Below the pieces are notes generated by a model that worked only from the letters and a program-made list of their open reading frames with translations, was not told the origin of the DNA and did no database searches. Positions 46,975 through 59,373 of a DNA stretch of 64,000 nucleotides are shown piece by piece. How positions within the stretch are numbered: position 1 is the stretch's first letter; each line of letters begins with the position of its first letter. The translations under genes and the position numbers were made by a program. Source of the stretch: Corbicula japonica (Eukaryota > Mollusca > Bivalvia > Venerida > Cyrenidae); assembly GCA_038501625.1 (NCBI GenBank), contig JAZAYU010000053.1, forward strand, positions 2,900,501 through 2,964,500, given 5' to 3'.

Positions 46975-47260
46975 ATCAAATTTAAAAAAGGTAAATAATG
47001 CATATCATGAATGGCCACATCCAACTGACACAGCCTCTCCACACAGCAAAAAGCAGAAAGGGAAAATAGCATGGTTTATACAATGATCAGTTTCAAAGTA
47101 GACGTCATACACAATTAACGAAAGTAATAACCCGCGGGGTTACCGCCTTGGAACGGTCAGTGGCAAAACCAGGTTCTAAGGTGCACCAACCTCACACTTG
47201 CCCAAATAGGTTCTCAAATGAACAAAAAGTACAAGTAGTCTTGGTGAAATAACTTAAAAC
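46975..47260 (-). repeat. P-family tail
   Basis: GTAAATAATGCATATCATGA, CAGCCTCTCCACACAGC, GGGGTTACCGCCTTGGAACG and GTGCACCAACCTCACACTTG in the reverse P order, with a small deletion after GTCAGTGGCAAA. Confidence 0.85.
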
Positions 47261-47279
47261 TTAAACGGCATATAAATAC

Positions 47280-47540
47280 AATGAAAAGGTGAAGTGTGCA
47301 CATCACGAAAAGCTTAATTAATCCAACACATCCGCTCCCCCCTCCACCCCATTTCCCACACGCACCCTCGCGCCCACATTGCAAATTAAGACAGAATCAA
47401 AACGCATGTGTATGTGTTGTTCAAAATTACGTACAACCCAAGGGTTTTAATATAACTTGCCGGGTTACAGCCTTGTAACGGAAATAGAGCCACACTAACC
47501 TCAACTTGCTTGCCAGGTTTCAGGTGAACGAGCATGTTTA
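47280..47540 (-). repeat. second, more degenerate P-family tail
   Basis: GGTGAAGTGTGCACATCACG at one end and GGGTTACAGCCTTGTAACGG further in fit the P order in reverse. In between is a C-rich patch (CTCCCCCCTCCACCCCA) not seen in other copies. Confidence 0.5.
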
Positions 47541-48330
47541 AGCTGCCTTGTTTAAATCACACCATACATCATAATAAGTAATAAGTTGTTCTCTGATATC
47601 GTAACCCTTTGTTATGGTCCTTTGTGATGAATGCGACCATCTTTCTTAATACTAAGACTTATGCCATATATTAACGCAGTGGCCTTGTGTTACTTAACGC
47701 CTGATTTTTTTCTTTAGGAGAACGTCTGTGAGAAGTAAAGTGGAAAGGAAGAGTAATTAACTGAAAACAATTTCCTTTAAGCAATGCATATGACCTTAAG
47801 ACGCGTGAAGTCGAACCCGACCTGAAGGTATTGGTCTGTGTTTTTGTTCCTCAAGTCGTCTTATAAATTGATACTTTGTGTATCAATGATAGAAAAAGTA
47901 ACTGAGCGGATTTGATTCGACTCTCTTATGCATGGACAAACGCACAGACGAATATATTTCTCCCATTGTGACAGTTTAGTCTAGTTCGTGACAAAAAGGG
48001 TAGAGAAATATTTAGGTTTAAGGTTTGAAAGTTGTTCGTTGGCAGATAAGACTTGGGGCAATAGTCAAGATATGATTCAATGTAACCATGCATATGAGAA
48101 GACTATATACTTTAATTATCTCTGTATAATACCTCAACGGCAAAATCGGATTATCTACAGATATAATAACTGATACGGAATAGAAAAGAGTATTGACATA
48201 TTTAAGTTCAGTTCCCCGGAGAAGGGTTAAATAAAGTTGAGCACAGGTCACTTGCCTCCTTCAGTCAGCATTGGATTATGATAATGGTTTTACGAATTTA
48301 TAAATGAGATTGCCACAGGTTATTGCCCTA

Positions 48331-48862
48331 ATTTAGATACGAAGTAGGAACAAACAAAATATTTCTATGCAGCGGCCGACCTAACCCCAAAGCCATACAA
48401 ATACAGCGGCATCGCCTAGCCAACCAGGCAAGAGATCAGAGACCCTGGAGTCGAATCAGCAAGAACACGAAGACAAGGACGAACGAAACAGATCAAGATT
48501 CTAGGTTCTTTCAAAAGAGTTTACTATTAACCATAAAATCTTCAACTGTTTTATCGTTTAGGGCAAGCCCATTCTTTTATCTGGAGTCAAACGCCGCTGA
48601 TCATGGAATGGTGTTCATCTGAAAATACCGCATTGGATGTTCCATGTTAACATCCATATGCAAACAATCGCTTGGGATGGATCAAATTTGTACTGGTTAC
48701 AGATATAAATACTAAGTTGCGCTCAACCCGGGCCAGGCGGCATTTGCAGTACATTTGTAATATGCATTTCCATTACTACCCATGAACAAACAGGTTTAAT
48801 CAAACCAGTAGACAATCATTTTATTTGGAGGTTATCATTTAACGGTTATTGACTTATTAATC
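48331..48862 (+). repeat. B end block after segment Y
   Basis: Near-identical to 42485-43016, so B2 is a complete unit whose middle has been exchanged. A short insertion near 48745 (GCAGTACATTTGTAATATGC) distinguishes it. After it, the next unit does not follow; spacer sequence begins. Confidence 0.9.
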
Positions 48863-48934
48863 ATGATTACTGTTTACATTCCCGTAAAAAGAAATAGAAA
48901 TATTTTTAAAAAAAAAAACTGTGAAACAACATCA

Positions 48935-49060
48935 GGAATGGTCACACTGAGAAAACACACCCTCCACACACAGCCGAATAAACAGTGAGGAAAAGTCTGG
49001 GTTTGTAAGATCAATCTCAAATAAGACATAACAACGAAAAAAGGAATCAGAGGGTTTACC
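48935..49060 (-). repeat. P-family tail
   Basis: ACATCAGGAATGGTCACACT, ACCCTCCACACACAGCCG and GGTTTACCCTAGGAA in the reverse P order. Confidence 0.7.
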
Positions 49061-49215
49061 CTAGGAATATATTCTAAAGAGATTAGACTGTAACCTAATA
49101 TTACACTGAAGATTTGTAGAACTTTTATATCTGCATGTACAATTATGATAGTGAAACCACTGCGACCCGAACGTTGTTGTCCACGTGTTCCACCAAATGA
49201 CTGATCTAGTCGAAC

Positions 49216-49799
49216 TTAAGCCCGCTTTACACTGTCCCATTGTATGCCCCGATGCGTCCCGGTAATTTGTAGCCGGTGGACCTGGATGAACCGGGAAGGT
49301 TCGTGAAGACTAGTTCACAGTGCCCCGGTGGATCCCAGTATGCCTGAAGCTGAATCGACGTCTACCGGCTTGCACCGTAACAATATTGTGGCAGCCTGTT
49401 ACTTTACTGGCATTCATTGGTTGCTACCGTGTCAAACTGTATTTTGACCGGCACGAGTCGGGGCTACGTCTGTTCTCCTCCGTAACACACCGTGGCAAAA
49501 CCGGGAAGTCACCGTATCCCCACTACGGTGTCACACGGTCGTCTTACCTTGGCGAGACGGATCATAGCGGAAGAGATCCCGGATCCCCAGAATAAGCCGG
49601 CGTTGGTTTCGCTCTCCCGAAATTTGTTTAAATTTTAAACACCACCGGGTCATTCCCCTGTGATCGCCGGTTAAATACGGTTCATCGTGATTCAATGCGG
49701 TTCTTCCCGGCGTCACTACGGTTGTGGTTCCGGTTGGCCCCGGTGTCAAAACCGGGACGCACTGGGGCTGTATACAGGGACAGTGTGAACCAGGCTTAA
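49216..49799. mobile_element. GC-rich 576 bp MITE with TTAA target duplication
   Basis: TTAA at 49216-49219 and 49796-49799 flank ends GCCCGCTTTACACTGTCCC and the complement of GGGACAGTGTGAACCAGGC. Similarity of the arms extends to a shared CGTCCCGG about 45 bases in. The base composition is far more GC-rich than its surroundings. Open frames on both strands (49320-49595, 49531-49908, 49724-49924) are shadows; no transposase. TTAA duplication is typical of piggyBac-type mobilisation. Confidence 0.85.
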
Positions 49800-50029
49800 C
49801 AAACGAGCAGTGTTGCGCAGAAACTGTTGACGTTCTTAGCCCAGACAGCACAACATCAGATGTTTGTGCTGACCGTAAATGCTCTATCAGAATGTATGTA
49901 CAGAACAAGCATGTGATATGTTAACCAAATGTTTCTGAGTAAATGTAATTTTTAAAAGCTCCCAATTATTCGGGTTTAGCTTATATGGCCCTCAATTTAT
50001 GCTTTTTTATGTATAGCTAATTACGTTAA

Positions 50030-50192
<163 letters not shown>

Positions 50193-50193
<1 letters not shown>

Positions 50194-51054
50194 AAACTAC
50201 CTTTAAGCCATAACTTACTGATTTACTTTTTTCCTGAAATGCAATTTGAAATTTAGGCTAAATTTTGCCGTTAACCCTTTAGTATATTGACACAGATATT
50301 TTACCGATTACAGACGTATAATGAGAGAGCACCGACAACATAAGAATGTCACCGTAGGTTTATAAAGTTAATAACCTCTCATTTTCTATAAACAAGATGT
50401 CATTCAAACACTTATTAGGATTCTATTTACAGGATAAGACGTGATCATTCCTTGAAAAATCAACAGGAATCGTCCTCTTATGCTGTTTTCTGAATGACGA
50501 AATTGATTTTTATTCATCGGAGTTCTGAACACTCACTGATCTGATTAGGCACCCGGCTAGTAAGATTGCACAAGCAAATGTCAGAAAGGCAAAATGATCA
50601 ATGTATTTGTGTTTCGAAATAAATTAACAGAAATATGCATAAATATCAATTGTTTAATTGTTAACTGCAATCCATCTTACGAAATTCACCAAATTCAGGG
50701 AAATAAAGCTAGAAGACTGTCGTCAAAGAAGCGGAACACTTTAAACACTTTACCAGAAAAACAATCTGTCTTAAAAGAACCATTACATTCCGAGGTTAAC
50801 AACAAATGAAAAGATAAATTGGCAAATAAAAACACCATATTTGGCTTTTGGATCTGTTTTGGGACAGCAATGGAAACAAAAATAACTGCCTCGAGGTAAG
50901 CTCGACTCGTTTTAAATAAAAAAAATTAAACATTTCATAATCGAATCAAATCCTTTCAAATCTGAAAATTTGTACAAACAAGAAGATAAAAAGTGTATTT
51001 AGCTGCCTTATTTAATGAAATCCCTGCGTGTTGATACGGTATTGCATTTCTGAA
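50193..51054. other. unassigned spacer
   Basis: No recognised gene. The open frame at 50594-50809 (71 codons with ATG; polar, lysine-rich C-terminus) has no recognisable family. Sequence near 50800-50915 faintly resembles inverted Q. Confidence 0.45.
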
Positions 51055-51215
51055 ATGAAAAGTGAAATATGCATATTAGGAATTGCCACACCCAGAAAAC
51101 ACAGCCTACCCACGCAGCCAGTATTGAGAAAAAGAAGGCATGTGTTTGTAAGAAGATCAATTTCAAATAAATTTAATTACCACCTTGGAACGGTCAGTGG
51201 CAAACAAAAAACGAG
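51055..51215 (-). repeat. P-family tail, complete at its 3' end
   Basis: AAGTGAAATATGCATATTAG, AACACAGCCTACCCACGCAG and ACCTTGGAACGGTCAGTGGC. It is the intact form of the gap-truncated tail at 34742. Confidence 0.85.
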
Positions 51216-51342
51216 AAAATAAAAGGCGGAACCATATCAAATAGAACTTTGACAAGGATCTGATAATCCAAAGTTGGTATGGGCTGTTATGGAAATGCAT
51301 ACTACTGTCCACGCCACCAAGTCATGGGTTGGGCGCAACTCA

Positions 51343-51942
51343 GTCCCCCGTACATTCAATCAGTGCTGTTATCAGTTACGTCCTTTGAAGGTCGTTGAGC
51401 ACGATATTTATGTATTTTGTCAATAGTACTTCTAAAATTGCTTTTGTTTAAATTTTTCGGCCAGCTTGTGGATGAGTGGTTTCGGTGTCTCAGCGGATGT
51501 TGTTCGGTCGCCCCAAAGATATACTTTCTGCTTTTTGGGTTTTGCCTTTGGCGTTGTCTGCGATGTGCGGGGTTTGTGTTCTAAGGTCCCCTGTTGGTGT
51601 TATATTTTGTTTAGTTCCTCCTGTTGTTTTCTCGTTTGGGGCGGGCCCGTTCTTTTATCTGGGGGCCGTGCGTCGCTGGGCGTGGAGTGGTGTTGGTCTG
51701 AAAATACCTCATTGAAGTTCCATGTCCGCCGTCGTATGCATGCCGTCGTTTGGGATGGATCGGCATTGTACTGTTTGTTGATGTAAGTGTTGGGTTGCGC
51801 TCGGCCCGGAGCTGGGCGACGTGGGCAGTGGTATGCATTTCCATGACTGCCCATGAACAGGCTCAATCAAAACCGAGTCTGCAATATTTTCATATTTGTC
51901 GTGTTCGGTGGCCTTCAAAGTTCCATTTTCATCTATTTCAAT
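51343..51942 (+). repeat. Q-family copy in A'
   Basis: Same as 34991-35590 with a C instead of T at 51930. The open frame (ATG 51472 to 51786) is identical. Confidence 0.8.
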
Positions 51943-52536
51943 ATTTACACCAGTAAATAGAACTATTTTGAGGTAATGGTCTTAAAATTCACACAGTGGT
52001 GATACAAAACCATACCTGTCGAAATCTGTAAGTGATAGATGTTCACACGTGCACAAAGTAAAGTACTGTCAACTATCTAGTGCAAGTTTCTGTGTCTTAT
52101 TGTCCTATTCTGTCAGATTCCTGCTTTAACATCGTTGTCTTCTTTACAGTACTAAGGCTTAGATTGAGGTCAGAAAAAACATCTGTTCTGTTCTTTGTTA
52201 GGGTCATTTATTTGTTTGAACAAGACATGGTTGACGGATTTACAATTTGCATGTCTCTTTGTCAGACTGCAAAATCATATTCACGTGTATATTGTAAAGG
52301 GAAACATGAAAGTTGTTTCGTCATAAAATAATCGTATACGATACAAAACTCATTGCTACAGTGGGTTAATATAATAAATATCGTGATTGAAAAAGTAAAA
52401 TAGGCACATCACGAATAGCCACATCCAGACAGAGAACCCAACACAGCCAATAATAGAGAGCAAGGTGCTTAACTATGATCAATTTTTATAAAGGATATCA
52501 TAAACATTTAACGAAAATGATTAACCACGTTGTTAA

Positions 52537-53052
52537 GGTATCGCAAACATTGCAAATAGCGAATACAGGCTTAAATTTAAAAAAATGAATTTTGGGGGAA
52601 ATACTTATTGCCAGCTAGATTTTAGTAAATAAATGTATTTAGCTATGGATGTAGTAAATGTTTGCAAGCTCAGTTTAGTCTAATTCATGTTCTAATTACC
52701 AGGCACATACTAAAACAAAAGAAAAACCATTTGCATGAGAACTCTGAAATTCATAAACAATATACCAAAGCAACTCATACCTGAAATAAGTATATGCTGG
52801 TCTACAATGTTTAGTGCCTATTCGTCAAAATAATGTTAGGGTTTTCAAGAAATTCAAGGAAATCTTACTTCCTGGTTCAAAGTGAAAGTAGATTCTTTTG
52901 CTTAAGTATGTGCTTGGTAATTAGAACATGAATTAGACTAAACTGAGCTTTCAAACATTTACTACATCCATAGCTAAATACATAGCTAATTCCCCCAAAA
53001 TCCATTTTTGAAATTTTAGCTAGTTTTCGCCATTTGCAATGTTTGCGACCTC
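52537..53052. mobile_element. inverted-repeat element with TTAA flanks in A'
   Basis: Counterpart of 36185-36699; TTAA at 52533-52536 and 53053-53056. Confidence 0.7.
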
Positions 53053-56000
53053 TTAACGCATTTGAACGGTCAGTGGCAAAGCATTTCGCCACGTGGGATT
53101 TGCATAAACGTTACACTTGCCGAAACAGGTAAACATATAAACAAACAAGTTCAATTTGGATCTTAGTGAATTAGCTCCAGCCCACCCATAGATACGACAA
53201 TCTTGCATGCAAAAGCACAAAAATAAAAAAAGCATGTTATAAAATTTGTTTGATAAACCAAATTGTTAATGAAAAAGAAAGATAGTGAAAAGGTTGATTA
53301 CATGCAATAAACTGTACGACTGGACTTTGTGTTATGCCGTCTTAATGATTTAGCACTTGTTTTCATTATACTATAGCAAGATTTTATAGCGTTTCCTAAA
53401 ATTATCACTCAGATTATTTCTAAAAGGACATTGTATACATAATCATATATTTATATGATGTGTATTTCTAAAATCTCCTAAAAAATAACAATGACCATGT
53501 TAAGCAAGAGCTTGGGAGCACGTTCCTGTTCATATTTGTTCATTCATTTATATCTATGGGTCGACAAATAAAAAAAGGTGAAATATGCATATCAGGAATC
53601 GCCACAGAAGACCTCCCCACAAACCCTTAAACCCCCGCCACCGTCGTGCAACAAAGAGGCAAGCACAACGACCAACTGCAGATAGGCAAACCACCAGGAC
53701 CGCAGAGCGCTGTAGAACATAAATAAGGAAATGTTTAAAATTATTTATACATTTAAAAGGTCTATTTTTTCCTATAGTTTATTTTTTCTGGGTAAAAAAA
53801 GACTTAGACATTTTTGAAAAACAAAAACCAGCTTTCTCTGTGCGATATAAATAGTGTGCAAAAAGTGAGCATCGCTTCAATAAAGACAGTATGTTAATTG
53901 CTTGACTTGAAATTATTACTGAAAAAACAAAAATAACTAATGTTTGAATTTTTTCAAAACTCATAAACAAAAATAACAAAACTGATATAACAGTGCATAT
54001 TTTAAATATTGAATTCTAAAGTTCAAGTATATTTATATCAAGTATGTGCCTTTTCCTTCCAAAAAATATACCAACTGAAAGCTATTATTTTTATTATTCC
54101 AGAGTAAGTTCCATTTTAAGTAGGATTGTGTCTGGGGTGGGAATTGTCTCCACCTAATGCAAACCAGCTGGGTGGGGATTTTGTCCCTGTACACAAATAT
54201 CCTAAGTGGGAATTTTTCCAAGGCGATTATTTTCTGCAAAAAATAATACAATGTTAAAACGGTCTAACCCCAAACTGTGACATTATTATTACTTGGACTG
54301 GTACTAAGAAAACCTAAGTAAGTTACCATCATGGAAAGTAGGCGGGAGATGGAAGCTTGAAACTAGTGACCTTAAATGAGATTTCTTACTAATCTATGTA
54401 CTAAGATATTTTTATGAATAACTGTAAAGGTTCAGTTCGCATATCAGGAAACCCCATACTAACAAAACACAACATTCCCACACAGCCGAACTTCTGGCTT
54501 CAAATAGGCTTTCTCTTTTATCAGCTTAATATAAACAAAGTTATATCATCCATAAACCTCTGCTTTAAAGATCATAAAGCTCTTTTAGTAAAACTGTTGT
54601 TTTACTGTTGAACTCAATTCATTATTGACAACCGAACAATCTTCCCAATAAACTCGTTTGGCTCTATCGATGTAATGTAATGGTGATTTTTGTGGAAAAT
54701 TCTACCGAATATTCCAAGCGTCGCGAAACACTGTCAATGAATGATGGAAATATTGTGTGTACAGAGGCAGACTTGCTATTATTTCACCAAGATTACTGAA
54801 TCATCGTGATATTACGTGTTCTATGCGCTTACACCGCTGGGAAATCTAAGCATTTTTCCCTCGGTACTGGTCGTTCACATTTCAGCGTCTTCAGTTCTTA
54901 TATCATTTCAGAATGGTGACTGTAAGGACAAATGACAAAATATGAACGTTGCCGAAAACGAAAAATACGAAAACATTACAACATGTACTTTAACCATAAC
55001 CGTCTAGTCAGCGGGATTAGCACAACAAAGTCATCAATAGTAAGGCAGATAGAGATCTAAAATACGGAAAACAATTTCTTTGAACAAAGAAAAAGATTTG
55101 GTTGAAACGATTAGGGCTGAAGGTTATAAAACTGATATTGGAAACCAGTCTCCAATCTCAAGCTTATGATTGGCTGAAATGGCGACCCCGCGGCCCCATT
55201 CTCAAATCTCAAGCATCTGATTGGCTGAAATGGCGATTGGTCGCCATTTCAGCCAATCAGATGCTCGAGATTTGAGACAGGTTTCCATGCTCAGTTTTAT
55301 AACCTTGGGCATAGAATTCAAACATGCTAACACCTCCTAGCAGCAGCCTCAACGGATTGCCCTTAGAATGTTTTAACGGATTAGAGACCGTACACTAGCA
55401 CTAGCTTCAGGGATTTATATCAAAGAGCCTGCGACCGCCTTGAACTACAGGAACCTTGGAATATTATTTACCTGAAAATACCGCATTGAATATTCCACAT
55501 TCACCGTCATATGCAAACTATCGTTTCTTTAGAGGAAAGATCAAAATTGGTACTGTTTACATGTATAACTATTTAGTTGCGCTCAACCCCGGACTAGGCG
55601 GCGTGGACTTTATTATGCATTTCCATTTAAATGAACTCCTATGGATATCGAACGATTACTAAGAAACAGATCCGACAAAAGTGTTTTTCCAGGTGGGCTA
55701 GAGTGGACAAGCGAATGACACATCCGGATATATGACAAAAGAAGAGAAACGTACAGCGTCACTTAGTATCTACGAGGGATGATCCAAGTTTTGTTGCTAC
55801 CTCCATTAGTAAACATTTGACGTCCGACTGTTTAATGTTAGCATATACTGATAAACACACATGATTTCAGTTGTATTACTTTAAGCACTAATATTAAAAG
55901 CTTAAAAATAATAGGGCTCTAAAACGAAGTTTTGATAAATCCGCTGTGAGCCGATTTTTTAACGCAAAAGCAGCGAAATTTTTTTACGTGACGCCATATC

Positions 56001-59000
56001 ATATTGTGAGCAGCAGTTTAAGTATAAGTGAGGTGATTGCAAGTTTACCTTTTCTACGCATAGTTGATGATTTGCGTTGAAACAAGAAAACGGTTGAAAC
56101 TTGAAAAAAACGCCCAACGCGCTATATTAAATTTTTGCTACAAACAAAGAAATCGCTTCTTGAAACAACGGAAATGATAACGGTAACATATAGTGAAAAC
56201 TAGGTAAACAGAAGACTAGTTTTCAGATGGTATGAACGCCTTCGAAGGGGACTTGATCACTGTATGATCGTGCAAGGACCGGAAGGCCAGCAACACGAAC
56301 GGATGCGAACGTCAGAATTGTGACAGACGCTAAGTTAACTTGTTTAGTTTGGTTTATTTCCCCTAAAATTAAGTTAAAATTATATAGTATTAAATTTATA
56401 TAAGAATTAGGATTAAATGTATTCAATTTGAGTATTTTAAAACACGCATATTTATTTAAAAAATAATTTATTGTTTACGGTCTTGTGATATTTGTAAGTA
56501 ACGTCAACGACGTCGTTTGTTCGCAGCGCTGGTCGCTGATGTGCTTTATGTAATTAACTGTTATTCATTAACAATTTGGTTTATCAAACTTTACATGATA
56601 TTCTGTAATACATTCAAGTATATGTATATCGACTTTGGTGGCTGTAATATTACTACAAAAATGTAATATATAGGCAGTGACAAAACTATTGGATCACCCC
56701 TTGTACTATTTATCACGACAATCTGAGTTTAGAAGTCCCCAATCTGAGTTTAGAAGTATCCAAGGTCTTGGAGAAATTGGTTTCTTCGTGTTACGGTATT
56801 AAACTGATTAAGTGGCGTCTCCAATTATTCTAACTACCTTGTTGTTCTGATCATATGAACTTGTACAATAAGGAACGAATCAATTCTATTGATATAGCAC
56901 CGTGTGATCTGAAGAGATATTGTCGATTCTACGAATGACTTGAAAAATCGCTCTGTATTGCTGATCCATGTTCATTCTAATCGGCCAACATCCCGATCTA
57001 ATTTATTGTCATATATATTTTGATCAGGCTCCATTCATGACTGGAGAATTAATTTGAAAGTTCTAGTAAATCAACATTGGGCAGAAATTGTTTTTTTCTG
57101 TTACCGCACGATACAATCTTGACAAGTAATTATTTGTCGACGTTTCATTATTCCTCTGAATGTTTTTGTATGAATATACGGAGAACCAATTAACTATCTA
57201 AGTGTACTCGCTTATTGCCAAAAAGCACTAATTTTGCAATGCACAACATGACTCTTAGACGTTTTTATGTAATAATTTCATAAATTCAAAAGGCCATGAA
57301 ACATTTGAGTAGCTAGCCAAGGCGACAGAAAATATGCCGCCACGACAAAAAACCGATGCGACAAAATTTGGACGCGACGTACAGCATCACAAAACTCAAA
57401 CAAAAACGTCAAAATGATTGACAACTTTTGACAAACATGGACAAAATTTATTTATTCATTTCAATGTCACGCTAATTGTTTGTCCCTGGTCATTTTAAAC
57501 ATATAAACAAGATATTATTGTGGCATGTAACATGTACTGCGGCTTCTGTTTACAGTATATTCCCTGAATATAACACATAATAAAGATTTTGAACAATGCA
57601 CGTCAAAAAGTCGAATTGAATGAAAACTGCACAGGATTCGCATTTGCATTTTATTTTCTTAACACTTGAATGAATAAGATTTTACATTTTTATTAATCCA
57701 ATACGTTAATTAAAATATTATTTCAGTACCAGAACTCTTTGTTACAGAATAAGCATAATTCCGTTCTATGTTCGGTCTTTTGTCGCGTAGGAATTTTGTC
57801 CCGTCTGCCTGTCGGCGTTGTGTCTGTCGGTGTATCGTCTCAAATACGCCATTTAAACCTATTGCGGGCCCTCATCCAACGCTTCACTGTTACTGTGCCC
57901 TGTTCTAGAGAATCATACAAACTAAACAAAGTTAAACTAATATTGATAGTGATATTGATAAAGACCATCATATATCTCCGTACGCTTCTGCAGTTTGTTA
58001 TTGTGCTTCTCTCTTTGGTAGCGGGATGGCTTCTTGAACAAAATATGTTAATCGTTTAAGCGCTGACTAAACTTAATAAGATCACCCATTCTTATATAAA
58101 GTTTCTATAATTAAGGTTTAAACTGAAATGCAAGTATAGGGTGTGATCAGACTGCGCGGAGCAATATACAATATGGGCCTACATTTGTTGCAACGATGAT
58201 AAATGCTCTGCTCATTGTTTTAAGTGTTAATTATTCACTTTCCTTTTTCTGCAAAATCTTAATCATGTCGGTTCAAGCAAAATAAGCCTGACCTTTAAAA
58301 AATGCATCATGATTTAATAGCTCTATTAAATAATTCGTCCACGGTCCTTCTTCAATATTGCGTGTAAAAAAACTACGTTGTTAATGCTATTACGACTATG
58401 TTTAACACAAGAAAATTCTTCCCTACGGAAATTTTATGAAATTATGAATATTAACTTGTCATGGAACTTCACCATGCATCAAAACTCTGGCGCACAAAGA
58501 CTTCGTGTGTCGTTTGCTATTCACAACTATGACATGTCAGAGACAGAAATTTCCTATCCTGTTTATGGTTTCATTAACATACGTAACTTCTTGAATTCTG
58601 TAGTGAAAATTCAACTTTCAATTTATTATTTTGAAGAACTCGAATTACGGCAAAAAACGTATTTATAATCTGATCTTCTTCTACTGATTTTTTCAGCAAT
58701 CTTATAACAGCTAGGATATAACTGCAGTCTGATTTTTTTAAAATAACTAAAATATTAATTTCAACCAAACACCTTTCCTTTTTTGAAAAAAAAATATTGA
58801 TTGTTGCAGATATATTCTAAATATACTACTCAAATTTAGATACGAAGTAGGAACAAACAAAATATTTCTATGCAGCAGACTACCTAACCCCAAAGCCATA
58901 CAAATACAGCGGCATCGCCTAGCCAACCAGGCAAGAGACCAGAGATCCTGGAGTCGAATCAGCAAGAACACGAAGACAAGGACGAAAGAAACAGATCAAG

Positions 59001-59373
59001 ATTCTAGGTTCTTTCAAAAGAGTTCACTATTAACCATAAAATCTTCAACTGTTTTATCGTTTAGGGCAAGCCCATTCTTTTATCTGGAGTCATACGCCGC
59101 TGATCATGGAATGGTGTTCATCTGAAAATACCGCATTGGATGTTCCATGTTAACATCCATATGCAAACAATCACTTGGGATGGATCAAATTTGTACTGGT
59201 TGCAGATATAAATACTGAGTTGCGCTCAACCCGGGCCAGGCGGCATGGGCAGTAATATGCATTTCCATTACTACCCATGAACAAATAGGTTTAATCAAAC
59301 CAGCAGACAATCATTTTATTTGGCGGTTATCATTTAACGGTTATTGACTTATAAATCATGATTAATATTACAC
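52934..59373 (+). repeat. tandem unit B3
   Basis: Complete unit of 6440 bases. Near-identical to B1 including segment X and the FB-2 element. Contains the deleted RT tail at 53569-53719 and the Q fragments at about 55454 and 59054. Confidence 0.9.
55120..55306. mobile_element. FB-2 foldback element in B3
   Basis: Begins AAGGTTATAAAACTGATATT and ends GCTCAGTTTTATAACCTT. The right arm is more regular than in B1, where CGATCAGATGCTCAATCAGA replaces the expected CGCCATTTCAGCCAATCAGA. Confidence 0.85.

Larger units (their letters stand above)
46404..48330 (+). other. segment Y, replacing X in unit B2
   Basis: Lies between B2's sharp break at 46403 and the resumed B end block at 48331. It starts with a Q 3' end (GCAGTATTTTCATATTTG) and contains P tails at 46975-47500. 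The rest (46460-46970 and 47500-48330) is unassigned. The identical position in B4 has segment X, so Y is specific to B2 within this window. Confidence 0.8.

Noticed and set aside
49531..49908. 125-codon minus-strand frame and overlapping plus-strand frames
   Set aside because: They lie in a GC-rich MITE and overlap each other on both strands. Fewer stops are expected from composition, and no transposase motif is visible.
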